Notes under the pieces: model-generated | Told to the model about the DNA's origin: nothing | Database searches by the model: none | What the model saw: the letters and a program-made list of their open reading frames with translations, nothing else | Position numbers and translations under genes: made by a program | From: Calendula officinalis | Lineage: Eukaryota; Streptophyta; Magnoliopsida; Asterales; Asteraceae | Reading direction: 5' to 3' | NCBI GenBank assembly: GCA_963853835.1 | Contig: OY970825.1 | Coordinates: 29,822,835 to 29,886,834, forward strand | Length of the DNA stretch: 64,000 nt | Shown: one piece after another, positions 37,778 through 50,100 of the stretch | Layout: every line of letters starts with the position of its first letter | How positions within the stretch are numbered: the stretch's first letter is position 1

Positions 37778-38231
37778 TATTAACTTGAAATTCCTCTGAG
37801 CTCAAATAAATCTTAATTACATCAAAATGCTTGCTGACACTAAAATCACCAACACTAATCAACCCAAAACCTTATATGTTATTTGGCGTGTTTTTAAAGA
37901 CAAAAATGTGGGTAGAAGGAGGTCATATATCATATATGAGAAATTCTCTTACCTTCTACAAGCCTCATGGTATTAAGTATAGAAGGAAGTCATATATGAG
38001 AAATTCTCTTATCTTCATCTCCTTACATCCTCTATATATTTTTATCTCAACTCATGCTTAAATAGCCTAGGGCCCCATCTAAATATAGCATATGTATTAC
38101 ATAAGGTTGTTAGGAGTTACTATGAGGGGATCAACCATAAAAAGAGATATAACTTTCTTTTCTGTTCGACCTTCATCTGAAAGATTATTCTTGCTTGACA
38201 TTTATTTACTCTCATATAGTGTGTTTTTACA
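37728..38231. repeat. (AT)n microsatellite and a small tandem duplication
   Basis: An AT run spans about 37728-37769. At 37914-38013 a ~66-bp unit with gtcatatat and atatgagaaattctctta is present twice. No gene. Confidence 0.7.
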
Positions 38232-38240
38232 TTTTTACAA

Positions 38241-39731
38241 GAGTAAATTACACGGAAGGTCCCTGTGGTTTGCCACTAATTACAGCCATAGTCCCTAAAC
38301 TTCGTTTATTACACTGGAAGTCCCTGATGTATGCATTTTGTTGCACTGGACGTCCCTCGGTCTAACGTCGGTCTATTTTAACTGTTAAAATGCCCATGTG
38401 CCAGGCACATGATGGGCATAATTGTCATTTCCCCACCTCACCCCTCTCTCTTTCTTCCACCTCTCTGGCTCTCCATCTCTCTGACTGAACTTCCCCATTC
38501 AACTCAAACACACCCAATTCAAACATAACTCATTCTCCATTTGCAAAAATACATTCAAATCAAATTCTACTTACACGAAAGTTGTGATTATCAAATTCTA
38601 TAATGGGTATGGGTGGAGATGAAGAACATGACGGGCGGTAAAATAATTTTAGGGTTATGGTGGTAAAGTTTCTTGTTCACCAAATCAAGTGGCCGGAGAG
38701 CAATCGAACACAGCAGCTTATGTCGCTACAACATCAATCGCATCACCACCACCACTAGCAGTAGCTGCCGCCCTGCCCGGTATGATGATGCCAGAAGCTA
38801 TCGAGAGATGCATAGGAGGTTGAGGTTGTACAAACACCACCACCGAGCTTCAACAAAGAAATTAACAAGAAGAAATTGAAGGGTTGATAGCTGTGGATGT
38901 TTGAAATTAACAACAGAGAAGTTAACAAGGTTTGATAAGTTAAATTTGATATTTTTATGTGATGAATATAAGTTAGCAACTTACAGTGTGTGAAGATCCA
39001 ATTTTTCTTAATTTGATTCATGATGATCGAGTGATTCTCTCTTGGCTGACCTTCAATTTCACAAATTAGGGTTTCAATCAACAACAGTAATGGATTAAAC
39101 AATCTTAATTCTTCTCTCCCACACTTACCATTGTTTTTCTTAATGCTCTTTGCAATTAACTTGACTACTCTCTTCATCGTCTTGTTCCTATTTGATTTCC
39201 AGATCCGGTTGTGATGTCGGAGCTGGATCGGAGCTCTGTGTACTTTGGTAGTGATTTTTTGGTAGATGGCTCGCAGAGAAAGATATCGAGAAAGGAAAAG
39301 AAGGGTGAGGTGGTGGTGGCTATGGTGGTCGCCGGCGGATTGTGTCGATGGCGGTTGCCCAAGAAGACAACCGAAGGCATCTTACAACTTTTAATACAAG
39401 AAGGGTGTATGGTGATCGGAGCTTTCAGTACTTTTACAGTGACTTTTTAGCCTTGATTGGAGAAGAAGACAATTGGGTGGTAGTGTACAACTTTTAATAC
39501 AAGTAGTACAAGAGAATATATTTATAGTGTTAATGCAAATGGGAAATGACAATTATGCCCATCATGTGCCTGGCACATGGGCATTTTAACAGTTAAAATA
39601 GACAGACGTTAGACTGAGGGACGTCCAGTGCAACAAAATGCATGCATCAGGGACTTCTAGTGTAATAAACGAAATTCAGGGACTTGCTGTAATAAGTGAC
39701 AAACCACAGGGATCTTCCGTGTAATTTACTC
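38241..39731. mobile_element. MULE-like non-autonomous transposon with ~200-bp TIRs
   Basis: The ends gagtaaattacacggaaggt and (reverse-complemented) gagtaaattacacggaagat continue as inverted repeats for about 200 bases, through a ctggcacatg block at 38400-38415 and its partner at 39565-39585. Flanks tttttacaa (38232-38240) and ttttttcaa (39732-39740) form an 8-of-9 target duplication, the Mutator length. The interior contains only weak frames (38755-39177 and 39174-39380 minus, 39211-39450 plus) without recognised domains, so no transposase. The right end lies 207 bases before the SF3a60 start codon. Confidence 0.85.
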
Positions 39732-39938
39732 TTTTTTCAAAACAAATGTGAGGTTAAAAAGAGCAAATTTTATAGTAGGAGGATGTTTTTAGCATTTGTA
39801 TCAATTACAAGGGTAGCCAACTCGAAACAACAACAAATAAAAATCATTCCGAAATCTGTTCGATTTGCCCCCTTTTTCTAAAACCCTCGCATTCGTAAGA
39901 ACCCTAGATTGAACCAGAGTGGACAGTTAAAGAGAAAG
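39732..39938 (+). promoter_or_regulatory. proximal promoter and 5' UTR of the SF3a60 gene
   Basis: Only about 200 bases separate the MULE-like element from the start codon. No unambiguous TATA box is seen. The tract ccctttttctaaaaccctcg followed by accctaga (telo-box-like aaaccct at 39881-39887) is common upstream of plant housekeeping genes. Confidence 0.45.
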
Positions 39939-42900
39939 ATGTCATCGACGTTGTTAGAGCTGACCCGGGCGGCTCACGAGGACACCGAGCGGTTCGAGCG
40001 ACTGATAGTTAAGGATATGCAGAATGAACCGGCTTCCAACAAGGATCGCCTCGCACAGAGCCACCGTGTTCGCCATTTGATTGATCAAATTACCTCCACT
40101 ACTCACAGACTTGTAAGTTTTCCTTCAAATTTCATGTTATTGCAGCTATACTTACTCGGTGTAAATATAATCGGCATTAATTGGGAAGTAAGTAATTTTA
40201 GGGTTAGAAATTTGACTGATATGAGTGAGGTTATTATCTTAACGTTTTGAACTGATAAAACGATATAATGCACGTTAATATGTCTGATGATTTTGCTAAT
40301 TTAGCATAATTGCATTTGATAAGTAGTTGTTTTGGTTACAATTAGGTCGAAATATATGAAGATAAAGACAATTCAAGGAAGGATGAAATTGCAGCCCTTG
40401 GTGGACAAACTGCATCAGGAACTAATGTTTTCAGTGCATTTTATGATCGATTGAAAGAGGTCAGTATTTCAGCTTATTGTTGTACTTATAAATTAGGATC
40501 TAAATATGCAGATTGAATAGTTTGATCTTATAAAAAATTATTTATTATAATTTACAGATTCGGGAGTATCACAGGCGTCATCCATCAGCACGAGTTATTG
40601 ACACCACTGATGAATACGAGCAATTACTTGAAGATGAACCACAAATTGAGTTTAGTGGAGAGGTTAGTTAGTCACTCTCCATGTTTACATTATTCATCTG
40701 ATGATAAAATCAGTTGACATTTTTATTATTAATTTGCTCATTTTTTGCAGGAAGGATATGGACGCTATTTAGATCTGCATGAATTGTACAATGATTACAT
40801 TAATTCTAAGTTTGGCAAACAAATTGATTATTCTTCTTACCTTGAAGTGTTTTCACAACCACATCTCATCCCCCGAAAACTTAAAATGACCAGGTATATT
40901 TTAATGATTGTTTCATGTTTTAATCTCATCCTGATCTTGTATATGTTACATTTAATCTGTGGATCCCTATAAATTCATTGTTTTTGCTCTGATTATCTTG
41001 TTAGGTCTTGTTTCTTGTTGATTTCATGATTTGTTTGCAGAATTTTATTTATTTATTTATGTAACTGATTTTATTTTGTTTCTTCAGGCAGTACAGAGAT
41101 TATTTGAGCAAAATGGTGGAATATCTTGTTTATTTCCTTGAGCGCACAGAGCCCCTGAAAGATCTTGATAGATTATTCTCAAAGGTACTCACTTGTAATT
41201 ATGTTCGCATAATAAATAGGTATAAAAGTTAATCTCTGAACACATTATTTAATGAATAATTACTTGTTTTAAAACAGGTGGCAGCAGATTTTGAAGAAGA
41301 ATGGGGTAATGGAAAAGTAGACGGTTGGAAAGACGAGATCAATGAAAATGGGCATGTTTCTGAAGAACAAACATCAATTGATTTGGACTATTATAGTACA
41401 GTTGAAGAACTTGTTGAACTTGGTCCCGGGAAATTAAAAGAGGTAAATGACATATTAATTAACTTTGTTTTTTCTTTCTATTTTTCTGATCTAACTTTTG
41501 TTAACTTTCTATTAATTAATAATTTATATTGTTAATTTGCTATTTTTTGTTTCTAATCTGTATTGTTGTTAAATTATTTTTTGCATGTCAGGCACTGGCT
41601 ACATTGGGATTAAAGACAGGTGGCACTGTTCAACAGCGTGCAGAACGGCTTTTTCTTACTAAGGTATTTTTGCATTATGTTACATTTATTCACTTATATT
41701 CTCGTATCTTTTTATTAGTACTTGAATTGATCTCATCATTATTTTTGTATTTATTTGTTATTTAATCTTGCAGCACACACCACTTGAAAAGCTAGATAAA
41801 AAACATTTTGCAAAAAGTGCAAAAAGGCCCCTACAAAATGGTGCTGTTGCAGCTTTAAATCAAGCTGATGAATCAAAAGAAATTGCTCTCATGGAATCCA
41901 AAATGTTAAAACTATGCGAGCTATTGTCAGAGGTAAATTTATTTATTTAGAATTATAATTATAAAGAGTAATTATATAAATTGCTCTTGTGGTCTGTATG
42001 AAATTACGGATTTCATCCGTCGACTTTGTTTTACTACAGATAGTCCCTGAAGTAAAAAAAGGTTATCATGTTTTTAGGGACCGTTGATGTTTTACATGTT
42101 CCAAAAATAGGGACTATTTGTGTAATAAAAATAGTTTACAGACAAAATCAATATCATACAAACTACAGGGACGATTTATGTAATTTACTCAAAATTATAA
42201 ACAATAAAAGTGACCTTTTTGTTTCTTGGTGCAGACAATAATGCGAACAAAAGGCAATATTGTGAAGAAAGAGGCTCAAACATACGAGGAAATGGAAAGG
42301 GAAGATGTAAGTTTCAGTTTTACTGATTTTTATTTTGTTTTATTTTTTAATCTTTATTTATAATATGATTTACTTTTTTAAACATAATTTTCAGGAGGAA
42401 GTACCTGAAGTTGAAAGTGATGATGAAGACCAACAAATATATAATCCCTTGAAATTGCCAATGGGTTGGGATGGAAAACCTATTCCATATTGGCTTTATA
42501 AGCTTCATGGCCTTGGCCAGGTATAGTATATATTAATATCAATATTTAAAAATTTAATATAAGATTATTAAAATATATTAATATAATATGTTATGTATTT
42601 AATTATGTTTCAGGAGTTTAAATGTGAGATATGTGGAAACTATAGTTACTGGGGCCGAAGAGCATACGAACGACATTTTAAGGAATTCAGACATCAATAT
42701 GGTATGCGTCGACTTGGTATTCCAAATACCAAAAATTTCAACGAAATCACTTCAATTGAGGTACGTAATGTTTTTTAATAAATAAAAAATATATTTATTT
42801 TGTAATTATTAATTTGTTATTATTACACACACAGGAAGCACAGAAACTATGGGAAAGAATAAAAGAGAAACAAGGAGTGAACAAGTGGCGACCAGATCTC

Positions 42901-42981
42901 GAGGAAGAATATGAAGATCGTGAAGGGAATATTTACAACAAAAAGACTTACTCTGATCTTCAACGTCAAGGATTGATATAA
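39939..42981 (+). CDS. SF3A3: splicing factor SF3a subunit 3 (SF3a60, ATROPOS-like)
   Basis: Encodes the SF3a60 subunit of the nuclear SF3a complex, which joins U2 snRNP and is needed for branch-site recognition. Twelve coding exons with GT-AG introns: 39939-40112, 40346-40459, 40558-40662, 40751-40893, 41088-41184, 41278-41442, 41592-41663, 41774-41932, 42235-42306, 42395-42520, 42614-42760, 42835-42981. They join in one frame of 507 codons including TAA (506 aa; human SF3A3 is 501). The start is the ATG at 39939, MSSTLLE. Residues ~85-110 (FYDRLKEIREYHRRHPSA) match the SF3a60-binding region. A C2H2 matrin-type zinc finger has C413, C416, H430 and H436, followed by GIPNTKNFNEITSIE. The C-terminus EDREGNIYNKKTYSDLQRQG is diagnostic. 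Arabidopsis has the homologue ATROPOS. Intron 8 carries a MITE. Expected constitutive expression is an inference. Confidence 0.96.
41966..42192. mobile_element. MULE-like MITE in intron 8 of the SF3a60 gene
   Basis: 227 bp flanked by an exact 9-bp duplication, aattataaa (41957-41965 and 42193-42201). The ends gagtaattatataaattg and, inverted, gagtaaattacataaatcg match. It is related in its ends (gagtaaatta..) to the larger MULE-like element upstream of this gene. It ends about 40 bases before the exon 9 acceptor. Confidence 0.8.
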
Positions 42982-44127
42982 TGGATCTTTTCTTGTGCTG
43001 CAAGTAAGTTTATTTGCTGATGTCATCGTTGTTTTGTTTGCACCGGTTGTCAGAAAGTGAGACTGTGATTACAAGCGGAAAGAGTGATTTTTGGTCAAAG
43101 ATGTTAATCTGTTTATGGTTGCTGTACGACGGTTCGGTTGTAGTATTTTGGTAATCTTTTAGAGTATTAAATTTAACTAAGACGCTTCATATTATAGCCA
43201 ATTTATGCAACTTGAGCTACGGATAAACGTTTGAAATGCTATCAAGATCAAGATCAAGATCGGAATGCTAATTCATCTTTCATGATTGGTGCTTAGATTC
43301 ATTGGGTTCATATTGGGGGTGACCATTTGGACTGAAAAAACTGAATCGAAACTGAAAACATGTTGTCGATTTGGTTTTCGGTTTTGTAATTTCATGGTTT
43401 TTTGTATCGTTTTGATCCGGTCCAGTTCGGTCCTTGGATAGGGGTGAGCATTTAGGCTGAAAAAACCTAATTGAAAACCCACCAGAACCTGAAAACATGT
43501 AACCTAACTGAAAACCCACTGGAACCTGAAAACTTGTAGCCGTTTGGATTTTGGTTTTGAAAATTAGATATATCACAATCCCAACTCTGAACCATTTAGT
43601 CCACGATGTTAATTAAACCCTACTCCGTTAAATGTAGAGGTGAGCGTTTAGATGCAGGGTTGAGCGTTTGGGTTGAAAACACCAAACCGAAATGAAAACT
43701 AACCGAAACCGAGTCGAACCGCAAACATACAATTGGTTCGGTTATCCGTTTTGAAAATTCAACATTCTCTCAGTTTTAAAAATTTAGCATTTTTTTGTTT
43801 CGTTTTATCAGTTTAAGTTTAATTTGGTTTATGGTTTCTTATCCCCTAGTTATATGTCATATCCGAGTGTCGTTTGACTGCATTTTCTCCATGCATTTTG
43901 GTTTAGTTGTGTAATATTGTCGATAAATCTATTCCACTAGTAAGTTGTACTTTCTAAAACTAAAATAACACTGAACAAAACAGCAAAATTATGATCAAGA
44001 GATAAATGAGTTGCCTATGAATGTATGATCTTCCCTAGAAACCTACCAAAAAATAAAAATTACAAGTTAGTCGAAGAACTCCGTCTTCATATTTCTATAC
44101 TCGTTTCGCTATCTCTGTCATTTCATT
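42982..44127. other. convergent 3' intergenic region with nested repeat ends
   Basis: Holds the 3' UTRs of both genes. From 43310 to 43800 the phrase ggggtgacc/agcatttggg..gaaaaaac recurs at 43315, 43439, 43636 and 43657 with cgaaaccgaa/ggttttcggttttg words, like several overlapping MITE copies with hAT-type ends. The minus frames at 43273-43576 fall in these repeats and are not genes. Confidence 0.55.
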
Positions 44128-47100
44128 CTAATTCATAAACTTCCTGCAATTTGGGGCGTTACATAAACACGGGACTTTACAGTCATCACTTTCATCTGTA
44201 TCAAACAAGTAATCATACCTACAAAAACCACAAAACACAAATTAAAATATTAACCAAAATACACACAATAGCGAATAATTTAAATATTATTATTTTATTT
44301 GGAAATAAAGAAATTACTTACGTTAACTCATCACCCGTTGAAACATTAGTCCTTGCTATAAGTACGATTCGGCTTTCTTCACCACCAACACTCATGATTC
44401 TTGCATAGCAGTTTGGATTACACTACAGACAAAAAAGGGGGATGGATAGTGAGTGGCCCGGGTCGGCTCAGGAAATGGGTCGGGTTTACCCACAAACACA
44501 TAAAACACTAAAATATTGGAAATATGGTATTTACGGGACGTACAGAGTGATTAATTAGGCGTGCCACGTTTCCTTTATCTGTTGCATCTACAACTACTTC
44601 TTCACTGATTTTAAACAACTGCAAAAAAAAAAAACAAAGATGTTGACCAAGTCAACTCGGTTTTATATAAAACGAGTAATTTTTTTTTTTTTTTGTAAAA
44701 AACTCACGTAGCAATCTTTGCCTTCTCTTCGATATTGTGCTTCCCTTAAATCAGCGACACTACCTCTCACTTGTTCACCACGGTACTCCAAAACCTGGAG
44801 AAAAACGCACACGTAAAATGTCTAAAATACCCTTCAATGAAAGATAGAATACAAGAATCTTTCTGATTGAGTTACTACTAGGGTTATTTATTTTTCAATC
44901 CTCAAACTTTCACTGATGTAGCGGTTTAACCCTTGAACTTTTTTTGGCCATGGTTCTATCCATAACTTTGGTTGACCGGTTTGACTTGTTAACGGCCATT
45001 TAGTGTTTGAGGTGTAACTTTTTTTAGTGTTAAATATGGTTTGATCTCAATACTTTCACCTATTTGGCGGTTTAACCCACAAACCTTTTTACGGTTAAAT
45101 AAGGTTTAATCCTTAATTTAGTATTTTTTTTAACTACTTACGTGTGATAGCAGGTCAAAATGGTTTTTTAACAAGTCGATGAAAGGTTATGGGTTAAAAT
45201 GCTATATCAGTGAAAATTTGAGGACTGAAACATAATCTATAAGTATTCAGATTTACCATTTCGCCCTCCATGATATTTCGACGTGCAAAAAGACCCCATC
45301 CATGAATTCCCGATTTACCAAAGCAAACCCGATCATTTTCGGTTCTCTGCGATACAACAAATAGCCAAAACTTTACAAACTCATTTTATATAATTAATTT
45401 TTTTTATATAAATTATAAAAAATGTTGGTATGTTTAAAAATGGTTGAACTTTGCCTGTAAATGACGCAATCTTTCTCTGAAAGTAGAAAAACTTCGAGGT
45501 TCTTGCATTTCCTGTAGATGATTAATGAGGCTTTTGCAAAAAAATAAAAATAAATTAGATAAATAAAATTTTATATGAAATGACGAGAATACCCTGAGGC
45601 TGTTCAAACGTTGTATTGTGGTTAATGAGTGATGACATGGTCTTGCAACTCGGTGCATAATTAGCCCGTCTACTTTCTGCAAAACAAAAAAGGGCATGAA
45701 TCAACGCATTTATGGCTTCATCTCATGGTTAAAAATAATCCGTTCCCGAAATGGGTAGATTTGGGTTATTTCAACTCAAACGGGTCAAATAGAAAAAAAT
45801 TAGCTAAAACAAGGAACGCGTCAAATGGGTCGAAAATCGTCCAAAACCTAGAAAAATATTGTAATAATATAGTTTCTGTAATCATATATAACACACGGGT
45901 CAACCCACATGAAAAATTACCCAATTCGACCCGTTACCGACCCGCCCATTTTGCCACCTGTACACATGACTTATAATATACCTTATTGTGTGATCTTTGG
46001 TGCACTCTGCACCTTGCTGCAGAAAATGGCTCGGTTTCTGTGGAAGTTTCAGAGATTGGGGCTTCTTGAAGTTGTAATCTTCTAGAAGATGTAATTAATC
46101 TTGAACCACTTTTGTTATTATTGTTTAGAGCTAGACTTCTAGCAGAAATCACTCCACCTGGTGTTTGTATTATCAGCACCGTATCGGGATTTGGAGCCCT
46201 GAAAGAAAAGAAAAAAACATTAGAACAAAAATCAAATTATAACAAAAAAAATTCTAAAATTTTAAGTTTTTTTGATAAATAATTAGTATGTCAAATATGG
46301 TTACAAATGTTATATATTTTATTAATAATCAATTTTTTCGAATATAATGATTTGCATTAAAAATTACAGTTTGCATGGGCTACTTTGTCCCCATTTGACT
46401 AGTTTCCTTTTTAGCTAACTTTCATATATGGTTGACCCGTACATAACCCAAATTGACCCATTCATAAGTAAATGGGTCAAATTGTCAACCGATTCGGTTC
46501 GGTTACCTGTGATAAGCACAATATGAAACCATTCTTGTGATTTGCTTCCCGTTCTTTTGCAGGGAATGCAGCTGCATTAAAAAAAAAAAAAAAAAAAAAA
46601 ACATGTTTTAATCGGTGTCCTGTAACTTTAGCAATAAAACTGCCACCCTGAGATAATAAAATAATAAAATAATAGTAATAATAAATAAAATATAAAAACA
46701 GTAGTTTCACCTCCATGCGATAACCAGCTCGTGATGCACATGTGGCATGGTAATAAGTGGAACACTTGGAGCATTGTGTACAAGAACCATGAATTTGTTT
46801 ACAAACAACACAAATCTGAAATAACACACAAAGTCAATATTCTTTTTATATATAAACAAAAAATAAAATAAAATAAAATAAAATAAAAAAGTATTATTAT
46901 TATACCTTTACAAAGGAGTTAGAGGGAATAGTTAAAATTCCAAGTGCGGGCTCCATCTTTTCATCACTTGCAAAACAAACTTCGGGTCGAAACCAAGCAC
47001 ATGTTACATGGACCCACAGTGGCTCAACATCAGTAGGCTTCAAAGCACCCCCTGAAATAAATAAAAAATAAAAAATAAATAAAAATAAAAAATGAAAAGA

Positions 47101-50100
47101 AGGTCCATGAAATGGCAAAAAATTTACTAAAATAATCAATCTACCGTATTTTGACCCATTTACTTGAGAATGGGACAAATGGGCTATGTTTTATCCCTAA
47201 CAGGCCAAATAAAAGTAGCTAAAAAGAAATGGGTAAAAATTTCCCAAAGTGTAATTATAATGCATAAAACCTCCTATATTATTGTATGTAGAAAATTAGA
47301 GTTTTATTAAAAGTATATAATTTACGTAATTAAATTTGACTGATGTACAAAATAAATTTAAATACTATTGACAAAAAGTGTTTGTCAACCCAACCTGGCC
47401 CGTTTCCACCATACTGAAAATTACACAACCAAATTACCCAGCCTGTTTTGCCAATTCTACATTTAACTAATTATACAAAAAAATAATCTGAATTTAAGTA
47501 TTAAATCCATGCCTTTTACAGGACAAAGACAACACTCTCTTTCAATTTCTGGTGTTTCACACGATCTGCAAACCCAAGAAGTAAAATCTTGAACATTTCT
47601 TGCACCGTAACATTCTTGATGTACAGCTATTTGACACCTGTCATGAACAATAAAGATCAGCAAGATTAAATTTTTATGCTATATAAATGGGTCCCACAAA
47701 GTAGAAAATGTTAAAAAAATAAAAAAAGATAAATTATTGACTAAAACCTGATGCATATAATGATTTTGTTGTAGTCCCAATCTTCAATCCAACGACATAC
47801 AGCACATCGTTCAGTCGTCCACTTGGCATATACGGGTTCATATTTTTCTGTGTAAAATAATATAAGAATTAATAAATATGCAGAAACATTAGAGGTGGTA
47901 AAATGTGTAACGGGTCAAAATGAATGCTTATTGATATGGGTCGGGTTGGTTTGTTTGACTTGACCTTTTGTCCAAATTTTTGAACTTTTAATGTAAGTAA
48001 TTCGTGTGTAAATTTTGATACACATTATATTATTTCAAGAAAATAATTCAGGAGGTTTTACGTACTAAATATAAATTTTTTGGCGACTAACAACCCGTTA
48101 GAGATAAAAAAAACCCGAATCGACCCGTTACATAAGTACACGGGTCAAATTTAAACTATGACATACCTTGTAAAAAGCTGAGCAATTTCTGTTTTCTTGC
48201 TTTTAAAGAAGGGCGTTTTTGAGGATTAACAGAAACAACAGTACGTGCATGATACTCAGCTACCTGCAACATCTGCAAAAAACAATTTTTCAGGAAATAT
48301 TTATCAAAATTTTTAAATAAATAAAAATCCTACTTTAATAAAACAGAATCATAAATTACATGTGAAATGAAATAAATATATTATTAATTTATTATTATTA
48401 TATAAAAAAAATCAGAAAAAAGGAAATAACCAGTTTCTGTGTACAGAGTAACAGACCCATTGTTCTAGTGGCAATAAGGAACCCTTCACTTTAATGCTTG
48501 TTTTCCAATTTTTCACTTTTGACCCTGTATGTCTTTCCCATTCACTAAGTGCCAGTTTTTGGGTCCCACAAGATCCACATTTGCACACAACCCTTCAAAA
48601 TACAAAAATACAAAACAAAAAAAAAACAAAAAAAAATTAAAAAAATGTAATATTTAGGTAAATAATATAACAAATAAATGCTTACAAATGCAGGCTCGGA
48701 TAGTATATGCCTTCCACCCCTGTGCAAACAACAGTCACCATTTCCTCTTGCTTTTTGTTATATCTGAAATACAAATTTTTTCATTATTAATAGGACCCAA
48801 ATAATAACTTCATTAAAAAAAATAAAAATAAAATTCAAGTATGAATTTATATCACAAATTGACCTGTTTTTAGGCTGGCAAGTTTCCGAATCAGATAACT
48901 CAAAATTAAACTTTGCTTTACAATCCGGGCAGTAATAATCACTCGTCCCAAGATCCTACAAAAACAATTTTAGATTATAAATCTCCAAACAAAATGTTAT
49001 TAATAATAAAAAAAACCCATCATAAAATCAAGATTTATGAAAAAAACCTTAAAATGATGACGAGAAATTTTATCACATTCTGCATGCACCCAAACTTTAC
49101 ATCCATCACAACGTACCTAATGCAATCACAACCGTCCAAATTTAGTTCTTATTTCTTAAACAAGAAATAATTCAAATTTCAAAATTCAAATAATATGAAT
49201 AAGTTTCTTACCCAGCTAACAGTATCAGAACGATTCCATATTTTTTTACAAATGCCACAATAATGTTTTAATTTTGTCAACTGCAATAAAAAATTAAAAA
49301 ATAATTAATTTATTAAAAAATAATCAATTAATAAATTTAAAAAGCATGAAAACAAGCATTTTACGCTAACCTTAGCACATGTATTACAAAGAAGCCGATT
49401 ATTTGGAGATGTATCATTCATTTTCCTGAACATTCTAAGTGAAATAGCCGAACCACATCCTTCACATGACTGTGTATGCTGTCTTTTAATAATTTCCTGA
49501 TAATTAATAAAAAACACAATTAATGTTTAAAGATATTAAATAAACCTCCAATTTCGGTCACATGCTATTTTTTATCTCTCTAATTTCAGGATTATACTAC
49601 CTTAAACTATTCAATTAAAGTAATATTTATCTGGAAAAATTTATAATTGGATAGCTTAAGGTAGTATAATCCTATAATTAGATTTAAAAAAATTAGTATG
49701 TTACCCCAAAATGCAATTTTCCAAATTCAAAACATTAAATATATTTATAAATACAAATTTACCTGATTTGATCTTTTGGGCTCATGATATCCTCTAGGGA
49801 TAGAACCGAGATAATCTAAATTACCAGCTGCTGCATTTATTTCAACCATTAACATTTCAGTAAAACCGTGTTCTGCTAAAAATGCTTCTTCTATAGCTGA
49901 ACGAAGAACACTCGGTTCATTATCATTTAAATCGGTTTGACCCTGAAACCTGAAGTCAACAAATTATATTTAAATTATTTATTATTATTGATTATAGTTT
50001 CAAGTTAGCAGGAAAGAAACTGAATCTTAACAACAAACCTGTCAACATTTTCTACAAATGAAAATATCATTCCACTTCTAATCCATGCATAATCCTGTTT

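Noticed and set aside
38755..39177. 140-codon minus frame inside the MULE-like element, considered as a captured gene or transposase
   Set aside because: No transposase or host-gene motif, and overlapping + strand frames are equally open.
39909..39938. In-frame extension upstream of the SF3a60 ATG
   Set aside because: It would start at TTG; the ATG at 39939 gives the conserved N-terminus MSSTLLE.
47463..47512. Read-through of ATX exon 12 to a GT donor further downstream
   Set aside because: It would insert non-conserved residues into the extended PHD region, whereas the GC donor restores the family sequence exactly.
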